From Salinimicrobium xinjiangense DSM 19287 (GTDB lineage Bacteria; Bacteroidota; Bacteroidia; Flavobacteriales; Flavobacteriaceae): a stretch of 64,000 bases of DNA. Location of the stretch: NCBI RefSeq assembly GCF_000423585.1, contig NZ_AUIG01000014.1, positions 81,886-145,885 of the forward strand, read 5' to 3'. The notes beneath the pieces are model-generated. The model was given only the letters and a program-made list of their open reading frames with translations. It made no database searches and had not been told where the DNA came from. Each line of letters opens with the position of its first letter. Position 1 is the stretch's first letter. The translations under genes were made by a program, and so were the position numbers. Shown one piece after another: positions 27,031-35,216 of this stretch.

Positions 27031-27672
27031 TTACACGATCTTAAAAATCACCAGGGCATAACCATAAAATCTAATGAATCTCAAAAGTCCAAATAGTAAA
27101 TAATACCTGAATTTATAATGTATAATTCCTGCTGCAACACTTGTTATAGCGAACGGAATAGGTAAAAGAGCACCTACCACGATTAAAAATCCACCCCATT
27201 TCTCGGTGTTTTTAATGTGTTTGGACATTTTAGTCTCCATGTAACGGTGAACAGAAGGTATTCTGGTTATTGCTTTTCCTGCCCAATAGGAAATGATCCC
27301 ACCTACATAGGAAGCTAAAGCCAAAAAGCTGAGATAGAGAACCGGCATTGCAGACTTTCCTGCCCAGGCAATAAACAATTCCGGCGGAACAAGCCCTAAA
27401 CCAATGGATTCTGAGGCCAAAAATACCGCAAGTATACCTAAGGGGGAAAATGTTTCAGTTACGGTAATCAGTACGCTATTGATACTAATGACATATTCAT
27501 TTACAGCAACTATGGCTCCAAGAAAAAGAAGAACAGGCAAAATTGCCTTTTTCAAACTGGCACCAACAAACCTGTAAAAACCTGTATAATTATAATATTG
27601 ATGAAGTAATTTCCAACGGGGTTTTTTATTCAACACCACATCATTCTTCTTCTTCATATTCCTTTCCTTCAT
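27031..27672 (-). CDS. VTT/DedA-like membrane protein (YqaA type)
   Basis: 213 residues. A basic N-terminus (about 1-30) is followed by several hydrophobic segments; the middle carries LASESIGLGLVPPELFIAWAG and the later GGFLIVVGALLPIPFAITSVAAG, characteristic of the VTT (SNARE-associated) superfamily thought to act in phospholipid flipping or transport. A second ATG five codons downstream (27657) is a possible start. It ends at its own terminator, so it is transcribed separately from the CDF gene. Function in this organism is unknown. Confidence 0.75.
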   Translation of the reverse strand: MKERNMKKKNDVVLNKKPRWKLLHQYYNYTGFYRFVGASLKKAILPVLLFLGAIVAVNEYVISINSVLITVTETFSPLGILAVFLASESIGLGLVPPELFIAWAGKSAMPVLYLSFLALASYVGGIISYWAGKAITRIPSVHRYMETKMSKHIKNTEKWGGFLIVVGALLPIPFAITSVAAGIIHYKFRYYLLFGLLRFIRFYGYALVIFKIV

Positions 27673-27729
27673 TTAAGCTCTTTTTCAGTAATATATTCAA
27701 TTATTGAGCCACAGTGGTAAAACAAAAGG

Positions 27730-28128
27730 TTAATTCTCTTCAGCGTAGGCCGTTAAATTATTACTGTATTCTCTTAATTCCAGGGCATTGATCTTGTTCC
27801 GGGATTCAGACATAAGAGACAGGAGGTAATCCAGACTTTCTTTGGGATCTGCTTCAGTAGTTTCCAATTCATCTTCGAATCCCTCTACCGGCTCATCTTC
27901 CGGAATTGGAATATCGAAGGTATCGTAGGTTTCGATGTGCTCATAGGTAAGCCTTATCACTTTAGCCAGCAGCGGATTTTTTTCTTCTACCGCATAGGGC
28001 CTCAACTCCTTCAGATCTTCAACAATAGTGTTTGTGATGATACCATTACGCATTAGGTCGCGTTGTATTTTATTCAGAAGTTTTTGTGCCTTAGGATTTT
28101 CCAACTTTGCAATTTTTTGATTAGACAA
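27730..28128 (-). CDS. Conserved hypothetical protein
   Basis: 132 residues, soluble, helical and acidic in the middle (PIPEDEPVEGFEDELETTEADPKESLDYL, about 75-105). No signal peptide or known domain. Proteins like this are, from memory, widespread in Flavobacteriaceae without assigned function. A good promoter lies 41 bases upstream. Single gene. Confidence 0.75.
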   Translation of the reverse strand: MSNQKIAKLENPKAQKLLNKIQRDLMRNGIITNTIVEDLKELRPYAVEEKNPLLAKVIRLTYEHIETYDTFDIPIPEDEPVEGFEDELETTEADPKESLDYLLSLMSESRNKINALELREYSNNLTAYAEEN

Positions 28129-28168
28129 TGATTTCTGAAAAAACCTTTAATCCCTTTCAGAAAGTGTG

Positions 28169-28198
28169 CAAAGATAATTGAATCTGCGGGTAAACAAA
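28169..28198 (-). promoter_or_regulatory. Promoter of the hypothetical gene 27730-28128
   Basis: On the minus strand a full -33 TTTG (28195-28198) and full -7 TATCTTTG (28169-28176) with an 18-base spacer. The fit to the Bacteroidota consensus is good. Confidence 0.65.
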
Positions 28199-28239
28199 GT
28201 GACTTTTTTTAAAGATTTTTTCTTCTCACGTTAAATTTT

Positions 28240-28286
28240 AGGCAGCTTCTTATTAGAAAGAATTAACAAACAATTAAAAGCTGCCT
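28240..28286. repeat. Inverted repeat with AGGCAGCTT arms
   Basis: AGGCAGCTT (28240-28248) and AAGCTGCCT (28278-28286) with a 29-base AT-rich loop, followed by TTTTC. The arms resemble those of the palindromes at 35.1 and 45.8 kb but in inside-out order. It lies in a divergent intergenic region, 47 bases before the SDR start, so it is not an ordinary terminator of a convergent pair. Confidence 0.6.
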
Positions 28287-28333
28287 TTTCAGCATAGCAC
28301 AGGGATTTAATAGCTTTACGGGAAAACACACAC

Positions 28334-29053
28334 ATGAATGATTTAAATAACAAAGTAGCTTTCGTCACAGGCGGTAGCAAAGGAATAGGATACGGCGTAG
28401 CCGCAGCTCTTTCGGCAAAGGGCGTGAGAGTGGGAATTACAAGCCGGCACCTGGATGAAGCAGAAAAGGCTGCCAGGGAGATCACTGCTAATGGAAAGGC
28501 CGAAGTCATTGGCCTGGAAGCTGATGTACGCGATTTTGACAGTCAAAAATCTGCAATTGGAAAAGTTGTAGAAAAGTGGGGACAGCTCGATGTACTTGTT
28601 GCTAATGCAGGTGTCGGGCATTTCGGGTCTATTGAAGAACTAACTCCCGAGCAGTGGCAGCAAACCATAGACACTAATCTTACCGGAGTATTCTACAGCC
28701 TTAAAGCATCTGTACCTTACCTTAAAAAAACAGGGGGATATATATTTACCATTTCAAGTCTCGCAGGGACCAATTTCTTTGCCGGCGGCTCTGCATATAA
28801 TGCCAGTAAGTTTGGAGTGACTGGTTTCACACAGGCTGCCATGCTAGACTTAAGAAATTATGACATAAAGGTTACTACTATAATGCCCGGCTCTGTAGCT
28901 ACACATTTTAATGATCACACTCCTTCAGATGAAGATGCATGGAAAATCCAGATTGAGGATATAGGAGAACTGGTAGTGGATCTATTAAAAATGAATCAGC
29001 GTGCTTTGCCGAGTAAAATTGAGATCAGGCCCACAAAGCCTCCACAGAAATAG
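28334..29053 (+). CDS. Short-chain dehydrogenase/reductase
   Basis: 239-residue classical SDR. Nucleotide-binding TGGSKGIGYG (about 12-21), NAG motif VANAGVG (about 89-95), catalytic Ser in ISSLAG and Tyr-Lys in YNASK. The Arg after the glycine motif (TSRH) favours NADP. Substrate unknown. Single gene followed by a strong terminator. Confidence 0.9.
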   Translation: MNDLNNKVAFVTGGSKGIGYGVAAALSAKGVRVGITSRHLDEAEKAAREITANGKAEVIGLEADVRDFDSQKSAIGKVVEKWGQLDVLVANAGVGHFGSIEELTPEQWQQTIDTNLTGVFYSLKASVPYLKKTGGYIFTISSLAGTNFFAGGSAYNASKFGVTGFTQAAMLDLRNYDIKVTTIMPGSVATHFNDHTPSDEDAWKIQIEDIGELVVDLLKMNQRALPSKIEIRPTKPPQK

Positions 29054-29070
29054 TAAAATAATATAGTATT

Positions 29071-29100
29071 AAAAAAGGAGGTTTTCAAGCCTCCTTTTTT
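29071..29100. terminator. Bidirectional terminator, SDR / alpha-beta hydrolase
   Basis: 11-bp perfect stem (29071-29081 with 29090-29100), 8-base loop, A6 and T6 flanks. The stop codon of the minus-strand hydrolase (29085-29087) lies in the loop, and its last codons (KKEA) form one arm. Confidence 0.88.
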
Positions 29101-29999
29101 ACTGTTTTAAGATGTACAGATTTGGCCAGCTCGATAATCTTATCGGCAATGGCTAGCCAGGCTTCTTCCTGCAAAAAATGGCGGGATCTTAATTGATGAA
29201 TCTCTTGAAGACCGGCCGCTTTCTCAATCTCCTTTCCATAAGTATCCAGTTGCAGGGCAGGGTCATTTGCGCCCCAAATTGCCTGAACCGGGTATGAGGT
29301 ATTCTGAACAGCCTTGTAACACAGGTTCCTGAAAGATTCAGAAGATTCAAAGCTGCGCATGATCTTCAAAAATGCTTTTCCGTTATCTTCTCTTTTGAGC
29401 AGATCGACATAGGCATTCATCTCTGCCGGGCTTATACGGGAGGAATTGACCACACCCATTTGCCTGAACATTACCGGCCAGGTGAGGTGTGTCATCATCT
29501 TTAATTCTGCTTCTCCTAAAACCCTTTTTTCAAAAGGTCTCATCACCACCGGTTTTTTGAAATTCACAACGTCAATCCAGGTATTGAGTATGGTGAGAGA
29601 CATAATACGGTTGGCATGTCTCGCGGCAAGAGCGAATCCTATGGGTCCGCCAATGTCGTGAACTACTAGATGAAATTTCTTAAGCTTTAAGACTTTTGCA
29701 GCATTGTATACGAAATCTGCCAGATTGGAAAATGAATAATCGAAATTTTCAGGTCTTTCAGTTAAACCAAGACCCGGAAGATCTATAGCAATGCCCTTAT
29801 ATCCTTTTTTCTCTAATGACCTGAGAACTTTTCTATATAAGAAAGAAGAAGTAGGAACACCGTGAATACATAAAACTGTTTCCCCGCGTCCATACTTTAA
29901 AGCGAAAGTTCTTAGCCCATCGACCTGAAAATAAGTGCCTGAAGCTTCATGTTCTTTTATTACATCTGTAACAGATCTCTCTTTTTTTGCCATAGGCAT
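29085..29999 (-). CDS. Alpha/beta hydrolase with Asp nucleophile (epoxide hydrolase / haloalkane dehalogenase-like)
   Basis: 304 residues. The oxyanion motif HGVPTSSFLYR is at about 46-56, and the nucleophile elbow reads VVHDIGGPIG (near 112-121), with Asp where esterases have Ser. The later acid (WGANDPAL) and the His in RHFLQEE complete the triad. Asp nucleophiles are known from epoxide hydrolases and haloalkane or haloacetate dehalogenases, so one of these reactions is likely. It follows the DJ-1 family gene by 3 bases and is co-transcribed with it. Met3 is an alternative start. Confidence 0.82.
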   Translation of the reverse strand: MPMAKKERSVTDVIKEHEASGTYFQVDGLRTFALKYGRGETVLCIHGVPTSSFLYRKVLRSLEKKGYKGIAIDLPGLGLTERPENFDYSFSNLADFVYNAAKVLKLKKFHLVVHDIGGPIGFALAARHANRIMSLTILNTWIDVVNFKKPVVMRPFEKRVLGEAELKMMTHLTWPVMFRQMGVVNSSRISPAEMNAYVDLLKREDNGKAFLKIMRSFESSESFRNLCYKAVQNTSYPVQAIWGANDPALQLDTYGKEIEKAAGLQEIHQLRSRHFLQEEAWLAIADKIIELAKSVHLKTVKKEA

Positions 30000-30002
30000 T
30001 TT

Positions 30003-30683
30003 TTAAGCTTTTTGAAGCAATCTGAGCAATTCTCTTGCAGCTTTCTCTGAAGAAGCAGGATTTTGACCGGTAACCAATTTACCATCCACTTTGACATAAG
30101 AACCCCAATCGTCTCCCTTACTATAATTGGCGCCCAATTGATTCATTTTGTCTTCGATTTTGAAAGGCACCACATCAGACAGACCTACTGCATCTTCTTC
30201 AGAATTGGTGAAGCCGGTGACATCTTTTCCTCTCACCAGGGGATTCTTATGATCTTCTACATTTGCCAGTGCAGCAGGAGCGTGGCACACAAAAGCCATA
30301 GGTTTCATTTGCTGATTGAAATCTTCAATTAGAGAAATTGATTTTAAGCTGTTGGCCAGATCCCACAGAGGACCATGCCCACCCGGATAGAACACTCCAT
30401 CATAATCTGAAGCATCAACATCTTCAAGCTTCCTGGTCATGGAAAGCTTTTTTTGCAGTTCCTCATCTTTGTCAAATCGTCTTGTGGCATCAGTTTGTGC
30501 ATCTTCGCCTGTACTTGAAGGGTCTATTGGAGGTTGTCCTCCTTTAGGGGACGCAAGTGTGATTTCGGCTCCTGCATCGGCCAGTACATAATAAGGGGCA
30601 GCAAATTCTTCTACCCAAAAACCGGTTTTCCTGCCTGTATCTCCCAATTTATCGTGAGAGGTTAAGACCATTAAAATTTTCAT
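30003..30683 (-). CDS. DJ-1/PfpI-family protein (class I glutamine amidotransferase-like, HchA type)
   Basis: 226 residues. The nucleophile elbow FVCHAPAAL has the conserved Cys-His, and the acid is in WVEEFAAPYY near the N-terminus. The SPKGGQPPIDP and FYPGGHGPLWDL motifs are typical of the HchA/Hsp31-like branch (glyoxalase III or deglycase activity reported for relatives). The frame is open to 30773, but conservation begins at MKILMVLTSHDK, so 30683 is the start. First gene of an operon with the hydrolase. Confidence 0.87.
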   Translation of the reverse strand: MKILMVLTSHDKLGDTGRKTGFWVEEFAAPYYVLADAGAEITLASPKGGQPPIDPSSTGEDAQTDATRRFDKDEELQKKLSMTRKLEDVDASDYDGVFYPGGHGPLWDLANSLKSISLIEDFNQQMKPMAFVCHAPAALANVEDHKNPLVRGKDVTGFTNSEEDAVGLSDVVPFKIEDKMNQLGANYSKGDDWGSYVKVDGKLVTGQNPASSEKAARELLRLLQKA

Positions 30684-30856
30684 AGATATAATTTTTATTA
30701 ATTGAAGTAAAGACAAGGCTTGGAGCCCTGTTTCCCCATTTTTAAAATTACAATGCCTGCAGGCTTCAGCCAAAGTTGAGATACTAATTAAAGGTTAAAA
30801 ATCATTAGTGTATCAAAGTTTTTTGAATTCTTCTGCTTTCACTTTTAAAACAGGAT

Positions 30857-30864
30857 TAGCTTTG
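30857..30864 (+). promoter_or_regulatory. -7 promoter box TAGCTTTG for the FUSC gene
   Basis: Full match to TAnnTTTG, 19 bases before the TTG at 30884. No good -33 box at 18-20 bases. It supports initiation at the TTG since the preceding in-register ATG is followed by a stop. Confidence 0.45.
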
Positions 30865-30883
30865 TAGTAAATTATTTATGTAG

Positions 30884-33097
30884 TTGAATCCTTACCAGCA
30901 AATTAAATCTTTCTTTCATCTTCTCAAGACTGCCGAATTTTCCAGGGGAATAAGGTTTGCAGTAGCTGCCATCCTTCCTCTATTGATTGCAGGTTACTTT
31001 GATGCTCTTGAAATTGGTATTGCCATGGCTATAGGAGTTTTACTTACTTCCCCAAGTGAAGTTCCGGGTAGCCTGAGACGGCGTGTAATAGGAGTTTTCC
31101 TGTCTGTAATTATAGCAGTCTTTGCAACAGTCATTATTGGATTTGCTTTGGGAAACACGCTGGTCTTCCTTCCTATATTCATCTTACTCACTTTTCATTT
31201 TTCCATGATCTCGGTATACGGTTTCAGAGCTTCCCTGATTGCCTTTTCGGGTTTGTTAGCCATTGTACTGAGTATGGCGCAGGTGGCTTCAGAAGGAGGG
31301 ATTATCACCCATGCCTTATGGATTGGGGCGGGAGGTTTGTGGTACCTGCTTTTTTCGCTTCTATTGCACCATCTTTTCCGCAGAAGGGAAACCGACCTCT
31401 TACTTTCTGAAGCTTTTGATCTAACTGCAGAGTACCTGGAAATACGCGCTTCATTAATGTGTCAAAAAGGGGAAGAAACAGAGGAGCTTCAAAAGCAGCT
31501 TTTTGTTTTGCAGACTTCCATAAATGAGAAGCATGAGCTAATAAGAGAAATGGTGATCACCCGCAGGAAAAACTTCGGAAGGTCTGGTATGGTTAGAAAG
31601 AGGCTACTCATCTTCATGGAACTGGTGGATATCCTGGAGTTGGGAATGGCTAACCCGGTAAATTCTGAAAGAATGACAGAACTTTTCAGCAATCACGAAG
31701 GGAAGGTACGGCAGGTAGAGGAATGGAGCCTTTTAATGGCGGCCCGGTTAAGAGAAATTGCTGAGGTTTTTCGGAAGGATCGAACCTATGAGAAGGAAAC
31801 TGCCCTTCATTCCAAAAAGTCGGAAATATGGAAAGATTTTGAAAATTTTGAAAACTCAGCTAATCTTCCTGAAGAAAATGAATTGTTACCGGTTTACAGA
31901 AACCTGCTTTCGTTCAAAGATAAGCAGTTCCAGAAATTAATTTCTATCGAGCGACTCCTTACTGAATGGGACGGAAAAAGCGGATATGGGATGAAAAGAC
32001 AGGATGCTGTTCGTTTCCTCACAACTACAGACTATGATCTGAAAACGATGCAGGACAACCTTGATTTGCAATCCCCGATCTTCAGACATTCACTGCGGTT
32101 AACTGCAGCCATGATCATTGGATTTTTAATCGGGGAATTTTTTGCAGTACAGAATGCCTACTGGGTTCTTCTTACAATTCTGGTGATCATGCGACCCGGT
32201 TATGCTCTAACCCGCGACAGATTTAAACAGCGGCTCTATGGAACTTTAATTGGCGGGGCGGCCGCAGTTACCCTGGTAATATTTATTAAAAGCCAGATCT
32301 TATATGGTGTCCTAGCTGTAATATCCCTTGTCCTGGCCCATTCCATGATACAACGCAATTATAAGACGGCTGCTGCTTTCATTACCCTCAATGTGGTTTT
32401 TGTTTATAGTCTGTTACAGCCAAATGCGCTTGAGGTAATCGAGTATAGGGTATTAGATACTGTTGTAGGTTCCGGGATAGCTTTTTTGTCTGCCAAATTT
32501 CTCTGGCCCACCTGGGAATATTCAACTATTAATAATTTTATTAAAGAAAGTATCAGATCAAACTCAGCATTTCTCAACGAAGTCGAATTATTCTATAGGG
32601 ATGAATCAAGTATGGCTTCCTACCGGTTGGCCAGAAAGAAAGCTTTTCTTGCTATGGGAGACCTGAATGCTGCTTTTCAAAGAATGGCGCAGGAGCCTAA
32701 AAGCGATAAAAAACATCTTGAGGAGATCTTCAGGATCGTTTCTCTAAACCAGGAGTTGCTTTCGGCTACCGCCTCCCTTGGAACCTTTATCCGGACTCAT
32801 CCCGTGACGGAGGCTACAGAACATTTTAAAAATTATATGTTGGCTATCCGGCAGAACTTATCGACCTGTTTGGGGGAATCCCGACTTGATGAAAAAGATT
32901 TCTCAGGCGAAATAGCAGCTGCAGAAAAATTTTACCGGCAGTTGTATCAAAGACTTATAATATTGAAGGAAAGAAAACAGGAAGAGCGGGAAGGTTTTGT
33001 TGGAGCTGAACTACAGGAAGTACAGGTGGTAATGGATCGGCTCAAGTGGCTTTATGAAATAAGTGAAAGTCTCAAAAAAAATATCATTAAAGCATAA
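30884..33097 (+). CDS. FUSC-family inner membrane transporter (YccS/YhfK-like)
   Basis: 737 residues, about twelve transmembrane helices in two clusters (about 20-160 and 395-535), each followed by a helical cytoplasmic region. This matches the duplicated FUSC/YccS layout of aromatic acid exporter-like proteins. The second cluster has YWVLLTILVIMRPGYALTRDR, the most conserved family stretch. Start is TTG (MNPYQQIKSFF); there is no upstream ATG in frame. Substrate unknown. A hairpin follows the stop. Confidence 0.85.
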   Translation: MNPYQQIKSFFHLLKTAEFSRGIRFAVAAILPLLIAGYFDALEIGIAMAIGVLLTSPSEVPGSLRRRVIGVFLSVIIAVFATVIIGFALGNTLVFLPIFILLTFHFSMISVYGFRASLIAFSGLLAIVLSMAQVASEGGIITHALWIGAGGLWYLLFSLLLHHLFRRRETDLLLSEAFDLTAEYLEIRASLMCQKGEETEELQKQLFVLQTSINEKHELIREMVITRRKNFGRSGMVRKRLLIFMELVDILELGMANPVNSERMTELFSNHEGKVRQVEEWSLLMAARLREIAEVFRKDRTYEKETALHSKKSEIWKDFENFENSANLPEENELLPVYRNLLSFKDKQFQKLISIERLLTEWDGKSGYGMKRQDAVRFLTTTDYDLKTMQDNLDLQSPIFRHSLRLTAAMIIGFLIGEFFAVQNAYWVLLTILVIMRPGYALTRDRFKQRLYGTLIGGAAAVTLVIFIKSQILYGVLAVISLVLAHSMIQRNYKTAAAFITLNVVFVYSLLQPNALEVIEYRVLDTVVGSGIAFLSAKFLWPTWEYSTINNFIKESIRSNSAFLNEVELFYRDESSMASYRLARKKAFLAMGDLNAAFQRMAQEPKSDKKHLEEIFRIVSLNQELLSATASLGTFIRTHPVTEATEHFKNYMLAIRQNLSTCLGESRLDEKDFSGEIAAAEKFYRQLYQRLIILKERKQEEREGFVGAELQEVQVVMDRLKWLYEISESLKKNIIKA

Positions 33098-33098
33098 A

Positions 33099-33117
33099 GC
33101 CACCCTTGTGAGGTGGC
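33099..33117. terminator. Hairpin after the FUSC gene
   Basis: GCCACC (33099-33104) and GGTGGC (33112-33117), 7-base loop. There is no T-run on the plus strand and a short TTTA on the minus strand, so termination strength is uncertain. Confidence 0.5.
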
Positions 33118-33152
33118 CTGAAAAAATGCTCGAATGTGATATAAAAGACAGA

Positions 33153-33251
33153 TTACTTTTTAGTCTGCTGTCTTCCTTTTTGATCTGACTTCTGATCTTG
33201 CTTTTTAGCAGAATCCTGCTTTTGTCCGGATTTTTTTTGGTCTTGTGCCAT
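33153..33251 (-). CDS. Small Lys/Gln/Asp-rich ORF
   Basis: 32 codons starting at ATG 33251 and ending at TAA 33153. The product is almost only Lys, Gln, Asp, Ser (repeating K-Q-D and K-S-D-Q words), strongly hydrophilic and presumably disordered. It is too short for similarity-based naming. The pure composition, ATG start and clean stop make a real gene plausible, similar to small stress-associated basic proteins, but it could be chance. Confidence 0.45.
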   Translation of the reverse strand: MAQDQKKSGQKQDSAKKQDQKSDQKGRQQTKK

Positions 33252-33405
33252 GGTTTAAGTTTTTGATTAATAATACATTTTAAAATTACAACACCTTGGG
33301 GAACAAAGTTTTAATCCCCGGTTTTTTTAACCTTTCTTTTATAGTTAAAAAATTTTGTACGAAAACAAAAAAAGAAGGAAGAACTGGTCTTGGCTATCTA
33401 TTTAG

Positions 33406-33413
33406 TAAATTTG
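33406..33413 (+). promoter_or_regulatory. -7 promoter box TAAATTTG for cysE-cysM
   Basis: Full match to TAnnTTTG, 18 bases upstream of ATG 33431. It falls inside the longer open frame starting at 33296 and therefore favours the shorter cysE. Confidence 0.5.
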
Positions 33414-33430
33414 AAGTTCAAGGAAATTAT

Positions 33431-34219
33431 ATGGACCAAAAAACAGTTATTAAGCGGATTACCGATCAAAAACAGTTACCCAATCTCAGGTTCAGGATCA
33501 AAGAAAAAGCAGAAGCTTTTACGCAGCATCTTTTCTATACGCTGTTCGACAGGGATACTCCTGTTGAAGAAAACCTACAAAAATTAGCTTTTGATTTCGA
33601 AGAACTAGGTAACCTGGTTTGTTGGGAACCTCATAAACCCTGCTTAGAGGTTTGGGACAATTACTGTCAAAAATTACCACACCTTCTTGAAAAGATCAAC
33701 CTGGATGCTGTTGCTATTGCAAATAACGATCCCGCAGCAAATTCGGTTGAGGAAGTATATCTTTCCTATCCCGGATTTTTTGCCATAGCTGTTTATCGTT
33801 TAAGTCATGAATTTTACAAGCTGGGACTGCCGCTGGTCCCCAGATTAATGACCGAATATGCCCATAAATTGACAGGAACAGATATTAATCCGGGGGCGCA
33901 GATTGGCGATTCATTCTTTATAGATCATGCTACGGGAGTGGTGATTGGAGAAACTACCGTCATTAAAAATAATGTAAAAATTTACCAGGGGGTAACTCTT
34001 GGGGCCCTTTATGTGGAGCGCGGGCTGCGAAATAAAAAACGTCATCCCACAATTGAAGATGATGTGACCATATATGCAAATGCTACTATACTTGGAGGAG
34101 AAACAATCATAGGAGCCGGAAGTATTATAGGTGGGAATGCCTGGCTTACGAGCTCAGTTCCGGCAAATTCTTTCGTTACTCATGCTCCTAATATCAATAT
34201 TAAAAATTTAAACAAATGA
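33431..34219 (+). CDS. cysE: Serine O-acetyltransferase
   Basis: 262 residues. A helical N-terminal domain (about 1-140) is followed by left-handed beta-helix hexapeptide repeats (IDHATGVVIGETTVIKNN, then VKIYQGVTLGAL, then DDVTIYANATILGGETII). The catalytic Asp-His pair is in FIDHATG. It makes O-acetylserine from serine and acetyl-CoA, the precursor for CysM. The longer frame from 33296 adds 45 residues with no family match and overlaps the promoter. The stop overlaps the cysM start (ATGA). Confidence 0.93.
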   Translation: MDQKTVIKRITDQKQLPNLRFRIKEKAEAFTQHLFYTLFDRDTPVEENLQKLAFDFEELGNLVCWEPHKPCLEVWDNYCQKLPHLLEKINLDAVAIANNDPAANSVEEVYLSYPGFFAIAVYRLSHEFYKLGLPLVPRLMTEYAHKLTGTDINPGAQIGDSFFIDHATGVVIGETTVIKNNVKIYQGVTLGALYVERGLRNKKRHPTIEDDVTIYANATILGGETIIGAGSIIGGNAWLTSSVPANSFVTHAPNINIKNLNK

Positions 34220-35103
34220 GCCAAAGCGTACTCGATTTAATTGGGAATACCCCTCTTGTAAGAGCACAAACCCTTGTAAAAAACCCGGGAGTAGAGCTAT
34301 ATTTTAAACTTGAAGGTCAAAATCCAGGGGGAAGTGTAAAAGACCGTCCTGCCTATAATATGATCAGGAGAGCTCTTGAGCGGGGAGAAATAAACGCAGA
34401 AACCAAACTTATTGAGGCTACCAGTGGTAATACGGGTATAGCTTTGGCTATGGTAGCACGCTTACTAAACCTTGATATCGAACTCATCATGCCCGAAAAT
34501 TCGACAGTCGAGCGGGTGCAAACCATGAGAGCCTATGGAGCCAAAGTAATACTCACAGACGCAGATGGCGGCATTGAAGGAGCCAGAGATTATGCCGAAG
34601 AGCGAATGAAGAGTGGAGATTATTTTATGCTTAACCAGTTTGGAAATGATGATAACTGGCAGGCTCATTATACAAGTACAGGCCCTGAAATATGGAAGGA
34701 TACCCATAAAAAGATCACTCATTTTGTTTCTTCTATGGGAACTACCGGCACAATTATGGGTACTTCTACTTTTCTTAAAGAGCAGAATAAGGACATTCAA
34801 ATCATAGGAGTACAACCGGGAGATGATGCGAGGATTCCAGGGATAAGAAAATGGCCAAAAGAGTATTTACCCAGGATTTTTGATCCGGCGAAGGTGGATC
34901 GGATTATAGAAGTAACCGAAAGTGAAGCGCGGATAATGACAGCCCGCCTTGCCGAGGAAGAAGGTATATTTGCAGGAATGAGCAGTGGAGGTGCGACTGC
35001 TGCGGCACTAAGGCTGTGTGATGAACTCGAGAGTGGAGTAGTGGTGAGTATTGTTTGTGACAGAGGAGACAGATATCTGTCTTCAGATCTTTTTTCAAAA
35101 TAA
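34216..35103 (+). CDS. cysM: Cysteine synthase B (O-acetylserine sulfhydrylase)
   Basis: 295-residue PLP enzyme forming cysteine from O-acetylserine and sulfide (or thiosulfate for the B type). PLP lysine in GGSVKDRPA (about 35-43), TSGNTGIALAM (about 71-81), and the phosphate-binding GTTGTIMG loop (about 175-182). The RPAYNM context and short length favour CysM over CysK. It is translationally coupled to cysE, giving a compact two-step cysteine operon. Confidence 0.92.
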   Translation: MSQSVLDLIGNTPLVRAQTLVKNPGVELYFKLEGQNPGGSVKDRPAYNMIRRALERGEINAETKLIEATSGNTGIALAMVARLLNLDIELIMPENSTVERVQTMRAYGAKVILTDADGGIEGARDYAEERMKSGDYFMLNQFGNDDNWQAHYTSTGPEIWKDTHKKITHFVSSMGTTGTIMGTSTFLKEQNKDIQIIGVQPGDDARIPGIRKWPKEYLPRIFDPAKVDRIIEVTESEARIMTARLAEEEGIFAGMSSGGATAAALRLCDELESGVVVSIVCDRGDRYLSSDLFSK

Positions 35104-35105
35104 AG

Positions 35106-35195
35106 AAGCTGCCAGAAATCTATTTAATTACTTTTTCCAAATTGTTCCAATTATGAACGCTATAGAATTAGTGATCAAACTTATTCTGGCAGCTT
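35106..35195. repeat. Long-loop palindrome with AAGCTGCCAGAA arms
   Basis: Perfect 12-bp arms (35106-35117 and 35184-35195) around a 66-base AT-rich loop, right after the cysM stop and before the convergent gene's end. T-runs follow on both strands, so it can act as a bidirectional terminator. The arms resemble those at 24.5 and 45.8 kb. Confidence 0.8.
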
Positions 35196-35216
35196 TTTCT
35201 CAAAAATTTAGGAGAG

